Shown piece by piece: positions 16,705 to 24,990 of a stretch of 44,059 nt of DNA. The position numbers and the translations under genes are program-made. This stretch comes from CAZZCU01 sp964652825 (GTDB lineage: Bacteria; Bdellovibrionota_B; Oligoflexia; Oligoflexales; CAZZCU01): NCBI GenBank assembly GCA_964652825.1, contig CAZZCU010000019.1, positions 1 through 44,059 on the forward strand. Direction: 5' to 3'. Positions within the stretch are counted from its first letter, which is position 1. Each line of letters starts with the position of its first letter. The notes under the pieces were generated by a model. The model was given only the letters and a program-made list of their open reading frames with translations. It had not been told where the DNA came from and did not search any database.

Positions 16705-17631
16705 TTAAGCTTTTATATCACCAATCGTCTTAACGATATCATCCGTGTGCAATAACTTGGCGCTCTTGCTGACCGAGCGACGCGCCAGACCAAACAGCAC
16801 TTTACCTGGACCAATTTCAATAAAACCATCACACCCTTGCGACACAGCGGTTTCGAGCGATTGAGTCCAGCGAACTGGAGAATCAATCTGCTTGATCAAC
16901 ATTTCCGCCGTATATGGTTGCGCCACCTCACCGGTCAAATTTGCAACCACCTGACGAGCGTTGTCATGAATTTTTGTTTCATTCAGCAGCGGCGTCATCT
17001 GCTCTCTGGCTTTGCGCATCAGTCGCGAATGAAACGGCGCACTCACCGGTAACATCACGGCCTTGGCGGATTGCACCTCAGCTTCCCGAGCGACTTGTTC
17101 AACCGCCGCCTTATGGCCGGCGATCACCAATTGCTGCGGCGAGTTAAAGTTAACAACCTCACAGCTTTGATCATCCTTGCTCACCCGCGCACAAATGACC
17201 TGCAACGCGTCGGCAGCCATATTCAAAACCGCCGCCATTGCCCCGACACCAACCGGCACAGCCGCCTGCATGGCCTCACCACGCCGCCGTACCAACAAAA
17301 CCGCACGTGCAAAATCAATTTTACCCGCCGCAACCACGGCGGAATATTCGCCCAGACTATGACCGGCAAACAGATGCGGCTCGATGCCGGTTTCTTCGCG
17401 CAGCACCGTCCACATCGCATAGCTGACAGCTAAAATACAAGGTTGGGTATTGGCGGTGAGTTTGAGTTCGTCTTCCGGACCTTCAAGGCACAAACGTCTG
17501 ACGGGCGCCTTGATAGCGTCCTCAGCTTCTTCAAAAATAGTTTTAGTTTTGGGGAATTCGGTGAGCAGTTGCTGTCCCATGCCAACAAACTGACTGCCCT
17601 GGCCTGGGAACATCGCTAGGAACTGAGGCAT
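16705..17631 (-). CDS. fabD: Malonyl-CoA:ACP transacylase
   Basis: Transfers the malonyl group from CoA to acyl carrier protein, the entry step of type II fatty-acid synthesis in the cytoplasm. 308 residues, the normal size. It starts MPQFLAMFPGQGSQFVGMG, the family's opening motif, and has the nucleophile elbow FAGHSLGEYSA and the His of SAPFHSRLM. GQGSQ at the start and the final IEIGPGKVL are also diagnostic. It follows rpmF after 7 nt. The usual fabH/plsX neighbours are not seen upstream; instead the rpsB-frr block is. Downstream is the XRE/nucleotidyltransferase pair. Confidence 0.96.
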   Translation of the reverse strand: MPQFLAMFPGQGSQFVGMGQQLLTEFPKTKTIFEEAEDAIKAPVRRLCLEGPEDELKLTANTQPCILAVSYAMWTVLREETGIEPHLFAGHSLGEYSAVVAAGKIDFARAVLLVRRRGEAMQAAVPVGVGAMAAVLNMAADALQVICARVSKDDQSCEVVNFNSPQQLVIAGHKAAVEQVAREAEVQSAKAVMLPVSAPFHSRLMRKAREQMTPLLNETKIHDNARQVVANLTGEVAQPYTAEMLIKQIDSPVRWTQSLETAVSQGCDGFIEIGPGKVLFGLARRSVSKSAKLLHTDDIVKTIGDIKA

Positions 17632-17638
17632 AAGTAGC

Positions 17639-17857
17639 TTATGCCTCGGTGTCGAAGGACGTTTCCATCAACTTATTAGCCTTCTTAGGCTTCAAAACCT
17701 GCTTGCCGCGATAATGTCCACAGCTTTCGCAGACGCGATGCGGATGACGAATCTCGCCACAGTTGGCGCATTTCGACGCGCCAGGCGCACTCAAAGCTAA
17801 ATGCGAACGACGCATACGCTGACAAGTCTTAGAAATTCTTACCTTTGGTACTGCCAT
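17639..17857 (-). CDS. rpmF: 50S ribosomal protein L32
   Basis: 72 residues. It opens MAVPKVRISKTCQRMRRSH, as L32 does, and has the zinc-ribbon cysteines CANCG...CESCG (C-x2-C-x9-C-x2-C). The tail (KKANKLMETSFDTEA) is a little longer than in E. coli. It is a structural protein of the large ribosomal subunit. It sits between frr and fabD; rpmF next to fabD is the classic arrangement, but the usual upstream neighbour yceD lies 3.4 kb away. Confidence 0.97.
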   Translation of the reverse strand: MAVPKVRISKTCQRMRRSHLALSAPGASKCANCGEIRHPHRVCESCGHYRGKQVLKPKKANKLMETSFDTEA

Positions 17858-17946
17858 GACCTATCTCCACCTAAACTTAGGGCGCCTATCAATGTAAGGG
17901 GCCTGTTTATCGCAAAATTCGCCTTATGGTCAACCGCCGATCGTAA

Positions 17947-18510
17947 TCAAACGGTCATAATCTCTTTTTCTTTTGCCGCGACCCGATCATCAACCAGCTT
18001 GATAAACTGATCGGTCAGCTTCTGAATCTCAGCTTCCAGACGTTTTTGCTCGTCCTGGCCGATTTGCTTCTCTTTCTCGAATTTCTTCACCGCCTCATTC
18101 GAATCACGGCGACTGCCGCGGACGGCGACTTTAACGTCCTCTGAGATCTTTTTTACCTGTTTTACCAGATCCTTACGGCGTTCCTCGGTAAGCGGCGGCA
18201 CCGGCAGGCGCACCACATTGCCATCATTGGTCGGCTGGATGCCAAGATCCGCCTTCATGATGGCTTTCTCGATATCCGAAATCAGCTTCTTCTCAAATGG
18301 CGCCACCACGATCATGCGCGCATCCGGAGTCGACAAGGTTGCGACCTGATTCAACGGCGTCGGTGCACCGTAATAATCGACCTTAACACCATCCAAAATG
18401 CTGATCGAGGCACGTCCGGTACGCACCTTGGTCAAATCACCTTCAAACTGCTTAAGGCGTTTTTCCATGGCCGCCTTACAATCCTTAACCACCGTATCTT
18501 TAGTCGACAT
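17947..18510 (-). CDS. frr: Ribosome recycling factor
   Basis: Splits post-termination ribosomes together with EF-G. 187 residues, typical of the family. Recognised by KVRTGRASISILDGVKVDYYG, the segment TPLNQVATLSTPDARMIVVAPFE, and PPLTEERRKDLVKQVKKISEDVKVAVR. It starts 20 nt after the pyrH stop, so both are one transcript. An 89-nt gap separates it from rpmF. Confidence 0.97.
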   Translation of the reverse strand: MSTKDTVVKDCKAAMEKRLKQFEGDLTKVRTGRASISILDGVKVDYYGAPTPLNQVATLSTPDARMIVVAPFEKKLISDIEKAIMKADLGIQPTNDGNVVRLPVPPLTEERRKDLVKQVKKISEDVKVAVRGSRRDSNEAVKKFEKEKQIGQDEQKRLEAEIQKLTDQFIKLVDDRVAAKEKEIMTV

Positions 18511-18530
18511 AACGTTCAGCTCCTATTGCA

Positions 18531-19247
18531 CTAATGCACTAAGGTACCCGTAGAATCACCCAACACAGCCCGTTTAACGGCGCCGGCTTTATCCAGCTTG
18601 AACACCAGGATCGGCAATTTTGCTTCCATACACATGGTAATCGCCGTCGCATCCATCACGTCCAATTTACGCGAAATCACATCAAGATAACTCAGCTTGT
18701 CAAACTTCTTGGCATCAGCATGTTTGGCCGGATCGCAATCATAAACACCATCAACCTTGGTGGCCTTCATGATAATTTCGGCGCCGATTTCCCGAGCCCG
18801 CAAGCTTGCCGCCGTGTCGGTCGTAAAATACGGATTACCGGTCCCGGCGGCAAAAATCACAATGCGTTTCTTCTCTAAATGCTTAACCGCTTTACGACGG
18901 ATATACGGCTCGGCAACTTCCTGCATATTGATCGCGGTAAGAACGCGCGAATACAAACCGTACTTACCTTCCAATACACCTTGCAATGCCAGACCGTTGA
19001 TGACTGTAGCCAGCATGCCCATATAATCAGCGGAAGCGCGGTCAATATCCCAACCCGATGCCGAGGCACCGCGAAAAATATTGCCACCACCGATAACGAC
19101 GGCGACCTCAACTCCCAAAGCTTGGACACTGGCGATCTCGCCGGCGATCATCTCAATTGCTTGACCCTCAATACCGTGACCTTGCTTACCGCCGAGCATC
19201 TCACCCGACAGCTTCAACATGACACGCTTGTATTGTGGTCCCGCCAT
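18531..19247 (-). CDS. pyrH: Uridylate kinase
   Basis: Phosphorylates UMP to UDP. 238 residues, the usual length. It has the amino-acid-kinase family opening KRVMLKLSGEMLGG, then VVIGGGNIFRG, RASADYMGMLATVINGLALQ and GNPYFTTDTAASLRAREI, all specific to bacterial PyrH. It lies between tsf and frr in the standard rpsB-tsf-pyrH-frr order, 32 nt from tsf. Confidence 0.97.
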   Translation of the reverse strand: MAGPQYKRVMLKLSGEMLGGKQGHGIEGQAIEMIAGEIASVQALGVEVAVVIGGGNIFRGASASGWDIDRASADYMGMLATVINGLALQGVLEGKYGLYSRVLTAINMQEVAEPYIRRKAVKHLEKKRIVIFAAGTGNPYFTTDTAASLRAREIGAEIIMKATKVDGVYDCDPAKHADAKKFDKLSYLDVISRKLDVMDATAITMCMEAKLPILVFKLDKAGAVKRAVLGDSTGTLVH

Positions 19248-19279
19248 TTTGCTTCCTTTGTCTACTTTATTGCCGGCTG

Positions 19280-20179
19280 TTACTGACGCAATTGCGCCGC
19301 AACTTCATCAGCGAAGTTCTCGGATTTTTTCTCGATGCCTTCACCCAAAGCAAAACGCAAGAAACCCTTGAGCTTTAAGCCAGCTCCCGATTGCTCCACT
19401 AACTTGGCAACCGTGATATCAGGATCTTTAACGAACGCTTGCTCAATCAGACAAACTTCTTTGTAAAACTTCTTCATCTGACCTTCGAGAATTTTCTCGA
19501 TCAAATTATCCGGCTTCTTCTCTTCGCGCAATTTTTTGCGAGCGATTTCTTTTTCCTGCTCCAATTCACTTACATCCACTTCCGTGCTGATCAGATATTT
19601 TGGAGCCGCGGCTGCAACATGCATCGCCAGATCACGCGCGACTTCGTTGATTTTCTCGCCTTTGCCACCATCGATAGCAACCAAAGTTCCGATTTTACCG
19701 CCCATGTGCGAGTAACCGGCCACGACACCGCCAGGACATTGCAAGAGGCTGACGCGACGAAGTTTCATATTCTCGCCAATCGTTGTCACCAGATTGCTGA
19801 GCTGGTCATTAACCGAGACACCGGTTTTTGCGTATTTCAACGCACCAAGTTTTTCGACATCGGCGATCTTCTCGCGCAATGCCAACTCGGCAACCGATTG
19901 CGCGAACGCGGTAAATTCCGGGTTGCGACTGACGAAATCCGTCTCACAGTTTAGTTCCAGAACCACACCGGAGGTTTGATCCGGCGATACCATAACTTCA
20001 ACAATACCTTCAGCGGCAACGCGATCGGCTTTCTTGGCGGCGCGCGACAAACCACGCTCACGCAACCAAACGATAGCTTTTTCCATATCGCCGTTGTTTT
20101 CGGTGAGAGCCTTTTTACATTCCATCATGCCCACGCCGGTTTTTTCGCGCAGTTCCTTAACTTGAGTAGCGGTAATCAT
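19280..20179 (-). CDS. tsf: Elongation factor Ts
   Basis: Nucleotide-exchange factor for EF-Tu. 299 residues. It begins MITATQVKELREKTGVGMMECKKAL, the UBA-like first domain, then has the EF-Tu-contacting segment VLELNCETDFVSRN and VAKLVEQSGAGLKLKGFLRFALGEG near the end. A charged stretch EQEKEIARKKLREEKKPDNLIEKI is the normal coiled-coil part. It follows rpsB after 99 nt. Confidence 0.97.
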   Translation of the reverse strand: MITATQVKELREKTGVGMMECKKALTENNGDMEKAIVWLRERGLSRAAKKADRVAAEGIVEVMVSPDQTSGVVLELNCETDFVSRNPEFTAFAQSVAELALREKIADVEKLGALKYAKTGVSVNDQLSNLVTTIGENMKLRRVSLLQCPGGVVAGYSHMGGKIGTLVAIDGGKGEKINEVARDLAMHVAAAAPKYLISTEVDVSELEQEKEIARKKLREEKKPDNLIEKILEGQMKKFYKEVCLIEQAFVKDPDITVAKLVEQSGAGLKLKGFLRFALGEGIEKKSENFADEVAAQLRQ

Positions 20180-20278
20180 GATTTCTCCTAATCGTGCCGC
20201 TCGCCAAGCGAGCAGCCGCGAACGAACTTAATAAACAAATCTGAATGAATACGTCAGTTGTCAGTGCAGAGATTACGC

Positions 20279-21082
20279 TTATTCCTCAGCTTCGCCGGCG
20301 CCATGTTTGCGCTGGACAGCGACCGAGTGACCCGACTTATCGCGGAACGTACCTTCTTCAACACTGAAATCACCGCCATCTTCACCTTTGTCCTTCACGC
20401 GACGACGGCCGGCCTGACAAGCATTGGCGACCGTGCCGATAAAGAGCTGCAGCGACTTCAAACTATCGTCGTTACCAGGAATCGGATAATCGATACCGGT
20501 TGGATCAGCATTGGTATCAGTAATAGCAACGATTGGAATGTTCAGGCGGCGCGCTTCTTTCAGCGCAATTTGTTCTTTATGCGCATCAACGACAAAAATC
20601 GCCCGTGGCATGCCCGGCATATCCTTGATACCGCCAAGACTTACTTCCAGCTTGGCGCGTTCGCGCTCAAGACCCAGAACTTCCTTCTTATGCAACTGCG
20701 AGAATGTGCCATCCGTCGACATTTTTTCGATACGACGCAGGCGATGAATACTTTGCCGTAGAGTCGGATAATTAGTCAGCGTACCGCCGAGCCAACGAGA
20801 ATTTACATAATACATGCCCGAACGCCGAGCCTCGGTAGCAACCACATCCCGCGCCAGGCGCTTGGTACCGACAAACAACACGTGACCGCCACGGGAGGTA
20901 ACGTTCTCCAAAAAATCGCAGGCACGCTGGAACATTTTTACGGTTTTTTGTAAGTCGATGATGTGGATGCCGTTGCGAGCTCCAAAAATGTACTGTTGCA
21001 TTTTGGGATTCCAACGACGGGTTTGGTGACCGTAATGGACACCGGCTTCGAGCAACTCACGCATGTTGACTTGGACTGGCAT
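20279..21082 (-). CDS. rpsB: 30S ribosomal protein S2
   Basis: 267 residues. Recognised by VNMRELLEAGVHYGHQTRRWNPKM, FGARNGIHIIDLQKT and RWLGGTLTNYPTLRQSI, all universal S2 segments, and DTNADPTGIDYPIPGNDDS. The C-terminal tail after about residue 230 is charged and variable. It is the first gene of the rpsB-tsf-pyrH-frr run. The 187-nt leader upstream of it probably carries its promoter and control elements, but I found no clear structure there. Confidence 0.97.
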   Translation of the reverse strand: MPVQVNMRELLEAGVHYGHQTRRWNPKMQQYIFGARNGIHIIDLQKTVKMFQRACDFLENVTSRGGHVLFVGTKRLARDVVATEARRSGMYYVNSRWLGGTLTNYPTLRQSIHRLRRIEKMSTDGTFSQLHKKEVLGLERERAKLEVSLGGIKDMPGMPRAIFVVDAHKEQIALKEARRLNIPIVAITDTNADPTGIDYPIPGNDDSLKSLQLFIGTVANACQAGRRRVKDKGEDGGDFSVEEGTFRDKSGHSVAVQRKHGAGEAEE

Positions 21083-21269
21083 AAAAACTCCTCTAGGTTT
21101 ATGCGTCGACAGCGGTTGCCGAAAACAATTTTCAGCTGAATGCTCACACCGAAGGCAAGCACAACCTTGAATCCGCTGTCTGTTTATTTCCCACCGAAAA
21201 GAGCTGACGAAAGGTCAGGTGTAGTCGAAGGGAGCGCAGACTTTACTTGGAAACCCGGGAAATCTCAAA

Positions 21270-21803
21270 TCAATTCTTTAGGCTGGAAAGGACGCTGAAT
21301 GGCGATTTGCCGGCGTCCGGCTGTTCCGAATAGACTTGATCCTCTTCAAGAGGCAAATGGCATACCGAACAACCACCATCCGCCCCCGATTTGACGGTAC
21401 GCGAGGGGATAGCTATTTGAATTTGCTCATTGATCAGCTCTTCCACGTCCAGCCGGTTGTCTTTGAGGAAATAGTGATCGAGCTCGTCGCGCTCCAGATC
21501 GACCTCCTTGCGTTGCATGGACTGAGTCTGATCATTGCGATACGACATGGCAAAATTCGTCTTAATCGGCCACTGGATAGGATCACCGCAACGACTGCAG
21601 GCGACATAGGGCGAGAACGTTAGCTCACCGCAAACCTCGGCAAAGCCCAGCTTCAGCGGCTCCACATCGATCCATCCGGAAATACGCGGCGGCACCTGCT
21701 CTTTGGGAACCTGAAAACCAGCGTAAACAGCGGCCAGCCACGGCTCATCGCCGGCAACAATAAGATGTTGTTTACGATCAATTTTCGCTACATCAACGTA
21801 CAT
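21270..21803 (-). CDS. DUF177/YceD family protein
   Basis: 177 residues. The pattern is that of YceD proteins, which help 23S rRNA accumulation: a Cys pair (YVACSRCGDPI), then LDHYFLKDNRLDVEELINEQIQIAIPSR, and a second pair near the end (GGCSVCHLPL). These four cysteines may bind zinc. YceD normally sits directly before rpmF; here the rpsB-tsf-pyrH-frr genes stand between them, all in the same direction. A perfect 14-bp palindrome lies 32 nt upstream of the start. Confidence 0.85.
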   Translation of the reverse strand: MYVDVAKIDRKQHLIVAGDEPWLAAVYAGFQVPKEQVPPRISGWIDVEPLKLGFAEVCGELTFSPYVACSRCGDPIQWPIKTNFAMSYRNDQTQSMQRKEVDLERDELDHYFLKDNRLDVEELINEQIQIAIPSRTVKSGADGGCSVCHLPLEEDQVYSEQPDAGKSPFSVLSSLKN

Positions 21804-21834
21804 CGTGCTTTCCTATGAAATTTCGGCAAAATTC

Positions 21835-21848
21835 CCGCAAATTTGCGG
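21835..21848. promoter_or_regulatory. Perfect palindrome CCGCAAATTTGCGG, candidate operator
   Basis: A fully symmetric 14-bp site in the 232-nt divergent gap between the yceD-like gene (minus, starts 21803) and the GYF_2 gene (plus, starts 22036). Position and symmetry fit a dimeric repressor site; the regulator is unknown. Confidence 0.35.
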
Positions 21849-22035
21849 TCTTTGCAAAGGTCACCCGATATAACGAAAAGCCCCTGGAAAAACCAGAAAA
21901 ATCCGCGTTATTGCCGAGATTACCAAGCCAAAACGCGCGCCTGCCTCCGCACCCGCACAGTGAATTTCAGCAAATTTTCTCCGATAACCAATAGAGATGA
22001 TGAGTATTTGTCGGCTTTAGCATTCGAGCGAGTGA

Positions 22036-23391
22036 ATGACGACACGTTGGTATGTCCATAAAGATAATCAGGCGCATGGCCCCTACACGGCGGCCGAGCT
22101 CCGTGCCAGCTTGCGCGAAGGACGTTTTGATCCGTTTGATCACGTCAATCGCGAGGGCTCCAAGGTTCGTCTGGAGTTGGTAGAAGTAGACGAAATTTTC
22201 ACCGACGAAAAACCCGATCTGAGCATCACAACACCACTAGTGGCCAACGCACCGGCACCGGGAATGCAGCCAGGCACGCAACCATCACCCAAGCCAATCA
22301 CCGCTTATCAACCGGCCGCGCCGCGACCAAAGCCAGCACAAGCTTTTGTTCCGCAACAAAAACCAAAACCCAACAATAATGGCGGCAGTAGCCGTCGCGA
22401 CACCAAGAAGTTTTTCCTTCAGGATCGCAAGAAGCGCTTGCTCGGTCCGTTGAGCGGACGAGAAATCGAAGCACTTTATAGCCGCGGCCGACTCGATAAT
22501 GCCGTCAAAGTTTTCAAGAACGGCGGCAGTAAAGGCATTCCCATCATTCAGTTTGTCGCGGCTTATGCAGGCGCCAAATATACGGAACTAAATGAAATGA
22601 ATGACCACGGCATGGCAGTCACGAAGCCGGCCGAGGGACTTCCTAACTCACGTGTCATGGAAGAACTCACCCGCGCCGTCGCCCTGCAGGGTATGACCAA
22701 AAGCTCCGGACCGTGGGTGACATTTGCCGGACTAATGGTGGGGATTGCGGCCGCCTACTTTGTCGCCAAGCAGTATGTATTGCCACGTATTGATAGGGAT
22801 GGAGGAGCTAGCTGGAATATTGTCGGCGACGAGACGGGTAACGTTCAGGCACCACAACAGCAACCATCAGCTTCACTCGAACCAATCGTCATCCAACCAG
22901 TCGCTCCGGTGACGCCAACGCCAGCACCCGTGAGTATTAAAGCCACCAAACCAAAAACGGTCACGCCGAAGCCCAGATCAACATCATCATCTTCATCCGT
23001 CTATTCGGCGCCACGTCCCCAACCGCGAATGCCGGTTTACACGCCACCTCCTACACCGGTACGTGCATCACAGACACCACCAGTGCAACGGCAGCAACAA
23101 CAAGTCGCAGCGAGACCACCAAGCAGCGGCGCGCGCATCTCACAACTTGTCGGCAAGGAAGGCACCCTGGTCACTATCGGTCCATTGGCCTTCAATCCGG
23201 CCGAACTCGCCAGCTGTGGCATGAAATGTAATCTGGTATTTAGAGATCAATTCGGCGGGACATTGACGGCAGTATTCTTTAAAGCCAAATACGAATCCAC
23301 ATTAAAGTCTAAGCGAGGCGCTGCCAGCATTCGCGGCAATCTCGCCAACCAAGGCGGTAAACTGATTATTTATCTAGAATCGGTGTTATAG
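22036..23391 (+). CDS. Membrane protein with two GYF_2-like domains and Pro-rich linker
   Basis: 451 residues. Two GYF_2 (DUF4339)-type modules lie at about 4-38 (WYVHKDNQAHGPYTAAELR) and about 120-165 (KFFLQDRKKRLLGPLSGREIE). These small modules bind proline-rich or membrane-associated partners in other proteins. One transmembrane helix follows (about 225-248, GPWVTFAGLMVGIAAAYFVA). The outer part is rich in Pro, Gln, Thr and Ser, and then a compact C-terminal domain (about 365-451, ISQLVGKEGTLVTIGPLAF) of unknown type with two cysteines. The first GYF sits at the N-terminus with no signal peptide, so the GYF pair is probably cytoplasmic and the Pro-rich part periplasmic. Function unknown. 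It is convergent with the sigma-54 activator. Confidence 0.75.
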   Translation: MTTRWYVHKDNQAHGPYTAAELRASLREGRFDPFDHVNREGSKVRLELVEVDEIFTDEKPDLSITTPLVANAPAPGMQPGTQPSPKPITAYQPAAPRPKPAQAFVPQQKPKPNNNGGSSRRDTKKFFLQDRKKRLLGPLSGREIEALYSRGRLDNAVKVFKNGGSKGIPIIQFVAAYAGAKYTELNEMNDHGMAVTKPAEGLPNSRVMEELTRAVALQGMTKSSGPWVTFAGLMVGIAAAYFVAKQYVLPRIDRDGGASWNIVGDETGNVQAPQQQPSASLEPIVIQPVAPVTPTPAPVSIKATKPKTVTPKPRSTSSSSSVYSAPRPQPRMPVYTPPPTPVRASQTPPVQRQQQQVAARPPSSGARISQLVGKEGTLVTIGPLAFNPAELASCGMKCNLVFRDQFGGTLTAVFFKAKYESTLKSKRGAASIRGNLANQGGKLIIYLESVL

Positions 23392-23424
23392 CCTGTCGCT
23401 ACGAGAAAACCGGCGATTGCCGCA

Positions 23425-24645
23425 TCAATCAAATACATCGGGATTTTTTTCGGTTACGCCACCAATACGACGTTTCTTGATACGTTCGACCAAAGTTGTA
23501 CGATTTAGTCCCAGTAATTTTGCCGCTTGATTGCGATTGTTGCCGGTACGCTCCAATGCCTGGGTAATCAGTGCATTCTCGAGGTTGGCAATAAAGTCGG
23601 GCAAATTAATACCTTCGCGCGGCAGACTGCCGAACTCAACCGGATACTGAGTCGGCGGACGATGACCTGTCGGCAATGTCGTGACGCCATGCAATATACG
23701 GCCGGCCGCTTGATCCAAAGTGGTCAATGCTCCCACCGCGGGGTTGGTGTTAGCCGTAAAATTCTGGTGCTTGGCATCGCGCAAAAATTCCTCGGGCAAA
23801 TGCGTCGCGTTGATTTCGCCACCACCAGCAAGTACGACCAGACGCTCAATCAGATTTTGCAATTCGCGAACATTGCCCGGCCACTGATAGGACGAAAGAA
23901 CAGTTAAAGCCTCGGGCGAAAAGAAGCAGGAATTAGCGACATCATGCACGCGATTAGCCACATCCAGAAAATGATCCAGCAATTGCGGTACGTCACCGCC
24001 GCGATCACGTAGCGGTGGCATGCGAATCGGCAGCACGTTCAAGCGATAAAACAAATCAAGTCGGAAGCCGCCCGCAGCCACGGCTTTCTCGAGATCAATA
24101 TTAGTCGCGGCAATAACACGTACATCCGAGATTTTTTGTTCCGTGCCTCCGACAGGCGTATAGGTGCGTTCCTGCAAGACTCGCAGTAACTTTGCCTGTA
24201 AACGTTGCGGCATATCGCCGATCTCATCGAGGAAAAGCGTACCGCCGGCAGCGACCTCAAAATGCCCGGCGCGGCGATTGACTGCGCCGGTGAACGCGCC
24301 TTTCTCGTGACCAAAAAGCTCCGACTCCAGCAGATTCTCCGGAATCGCGCTGCAATTGATGGCAACAAACCGCTTACCGGCTCGTGGCGAAAGGCGATGC
24401 AGAGCGGCGGCGATCAGTTCTTTGCCGGTGCCGCTTTCGCCATGGATCAAAACCGAGCTATCCGAACGAGCGACTTTGCTCACTGTCTCCAGAATCGTAA
24501 GCATCGGTTGACTGCGACCAATGATCTCCGGAAAACAGTCACGCCAGTTCTGAGTGGGCCCACTCGAACGAGCGGCAGGTTTATCCCCCAACAGGATTGC
24601 CTGTGAGTCAGTCTGGTTTTGCCTGCTTAAATCAGCGTCACTCAT
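23425..24645 (-). CDS. Sigma-54-dependent transcription activator without receiver domain
   Basis: 406 residues. Only about 40 residues precede the AAA+ domain, so there is no phosphorylation receiver; activity may be set by a partner protein or expression level, as in PspF. The ATPase has Walker A GESGTGKE (69-76), the sigma-54 contact loop GAFTGA (116-121) and Walker B GGTLFLDE (134-141). A Fis-type helix-turn-helix is at the C-terminus (ITQALERTGNNRNQAAKLLGLNRTTL). It activates sigma-54 promoters from enhancer-type sites. A perfect inverted repeat 46-65 nt upstream of its start (24691-24710) could be its own binding site. GAAGGA precedes the ATG. Confidence 0.93.
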   Translation of the reverse strand: MSDADLSRQNQTDSQAILLGDKPAARSSGPTQNWRDCFPEIIGRSQPMLTILETVSKVARSDSSVLIHGESGTGKELIAAALHRLSPRAGKRFVAINCSAIPENLLESELFGHEKGAFTGAVNRRAGHFEVAAGGTLFLDEIGDMPQRLQAKLLRVLQERTYTPVGGTEQKISDVRVIAATNIDLEKAVAAGGFRLDLFYRLNVLPIRMPPLRDRGGDVPQLLDHFLDVANRVHDVANSCFFSPEALTVLSSYQWPGNVRELQNLIERLVVLAGGGEINATHLPEEFLRDAKHQNFTANTNPAVGALTTLDQAAGRILHGVTTLPTGHRPPTQYPVEFGSLPREGINLPDFIANLENALITQALERTGNNRNQAAKLLGLNRTTLVERIKKRRIGGVTEKNPDVFD

Positions 24646-24990
24646 AGATGATGTCTTCCTTCTCGTAACAACAAGATGACACGCGTTGATGCGCGAACCA
24701 CGGTTCGCGCCTTAAACATAAATGTCCGGGGAATGCTAAACGGAAAAAGAAGAGTTGCTCAAACCCGTCTAGCTCAATTGTTTCGTAATTTTGGAGCTTA
24801 TACTCTCATCATACCAAACATAATTTGCCGAGCAAATAGGGCCGAGAAGATTTTGCCTGGTGCCAAAGCAGGCACGGGACTTGGTAAAGAGCGGAATCAT
24901 GCGCAAATTTCCGAGAGTTTTCTGATGCATCGAACGGGCCTGCGGGCGTAGAATCAAGGATATGGCATAGCTTTCTTTGTGGACGTGGTT
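24646..24990. other. Intergenic gap with an inverted repeat (24691-24710)
   Basis: 345 nt between divergent genes. It holds GCGCGAACC-AC-GGTTCGCGC (24691-24710), perfect 9-bp arms with a 2-nt centre, close to the sigma-54 activator start. The rest shows no ORF, RNA gene or clear promoter that I could identify; I looked for a -24/-12 (GG-N10-GC) element and did not find a convincing one. Confidence 0.5.

Noticed and set aside
24840..24900. Possible sigma-54 promoter near the activator
   Set aside because: The GG-N10-GC spacing fails on both strands.
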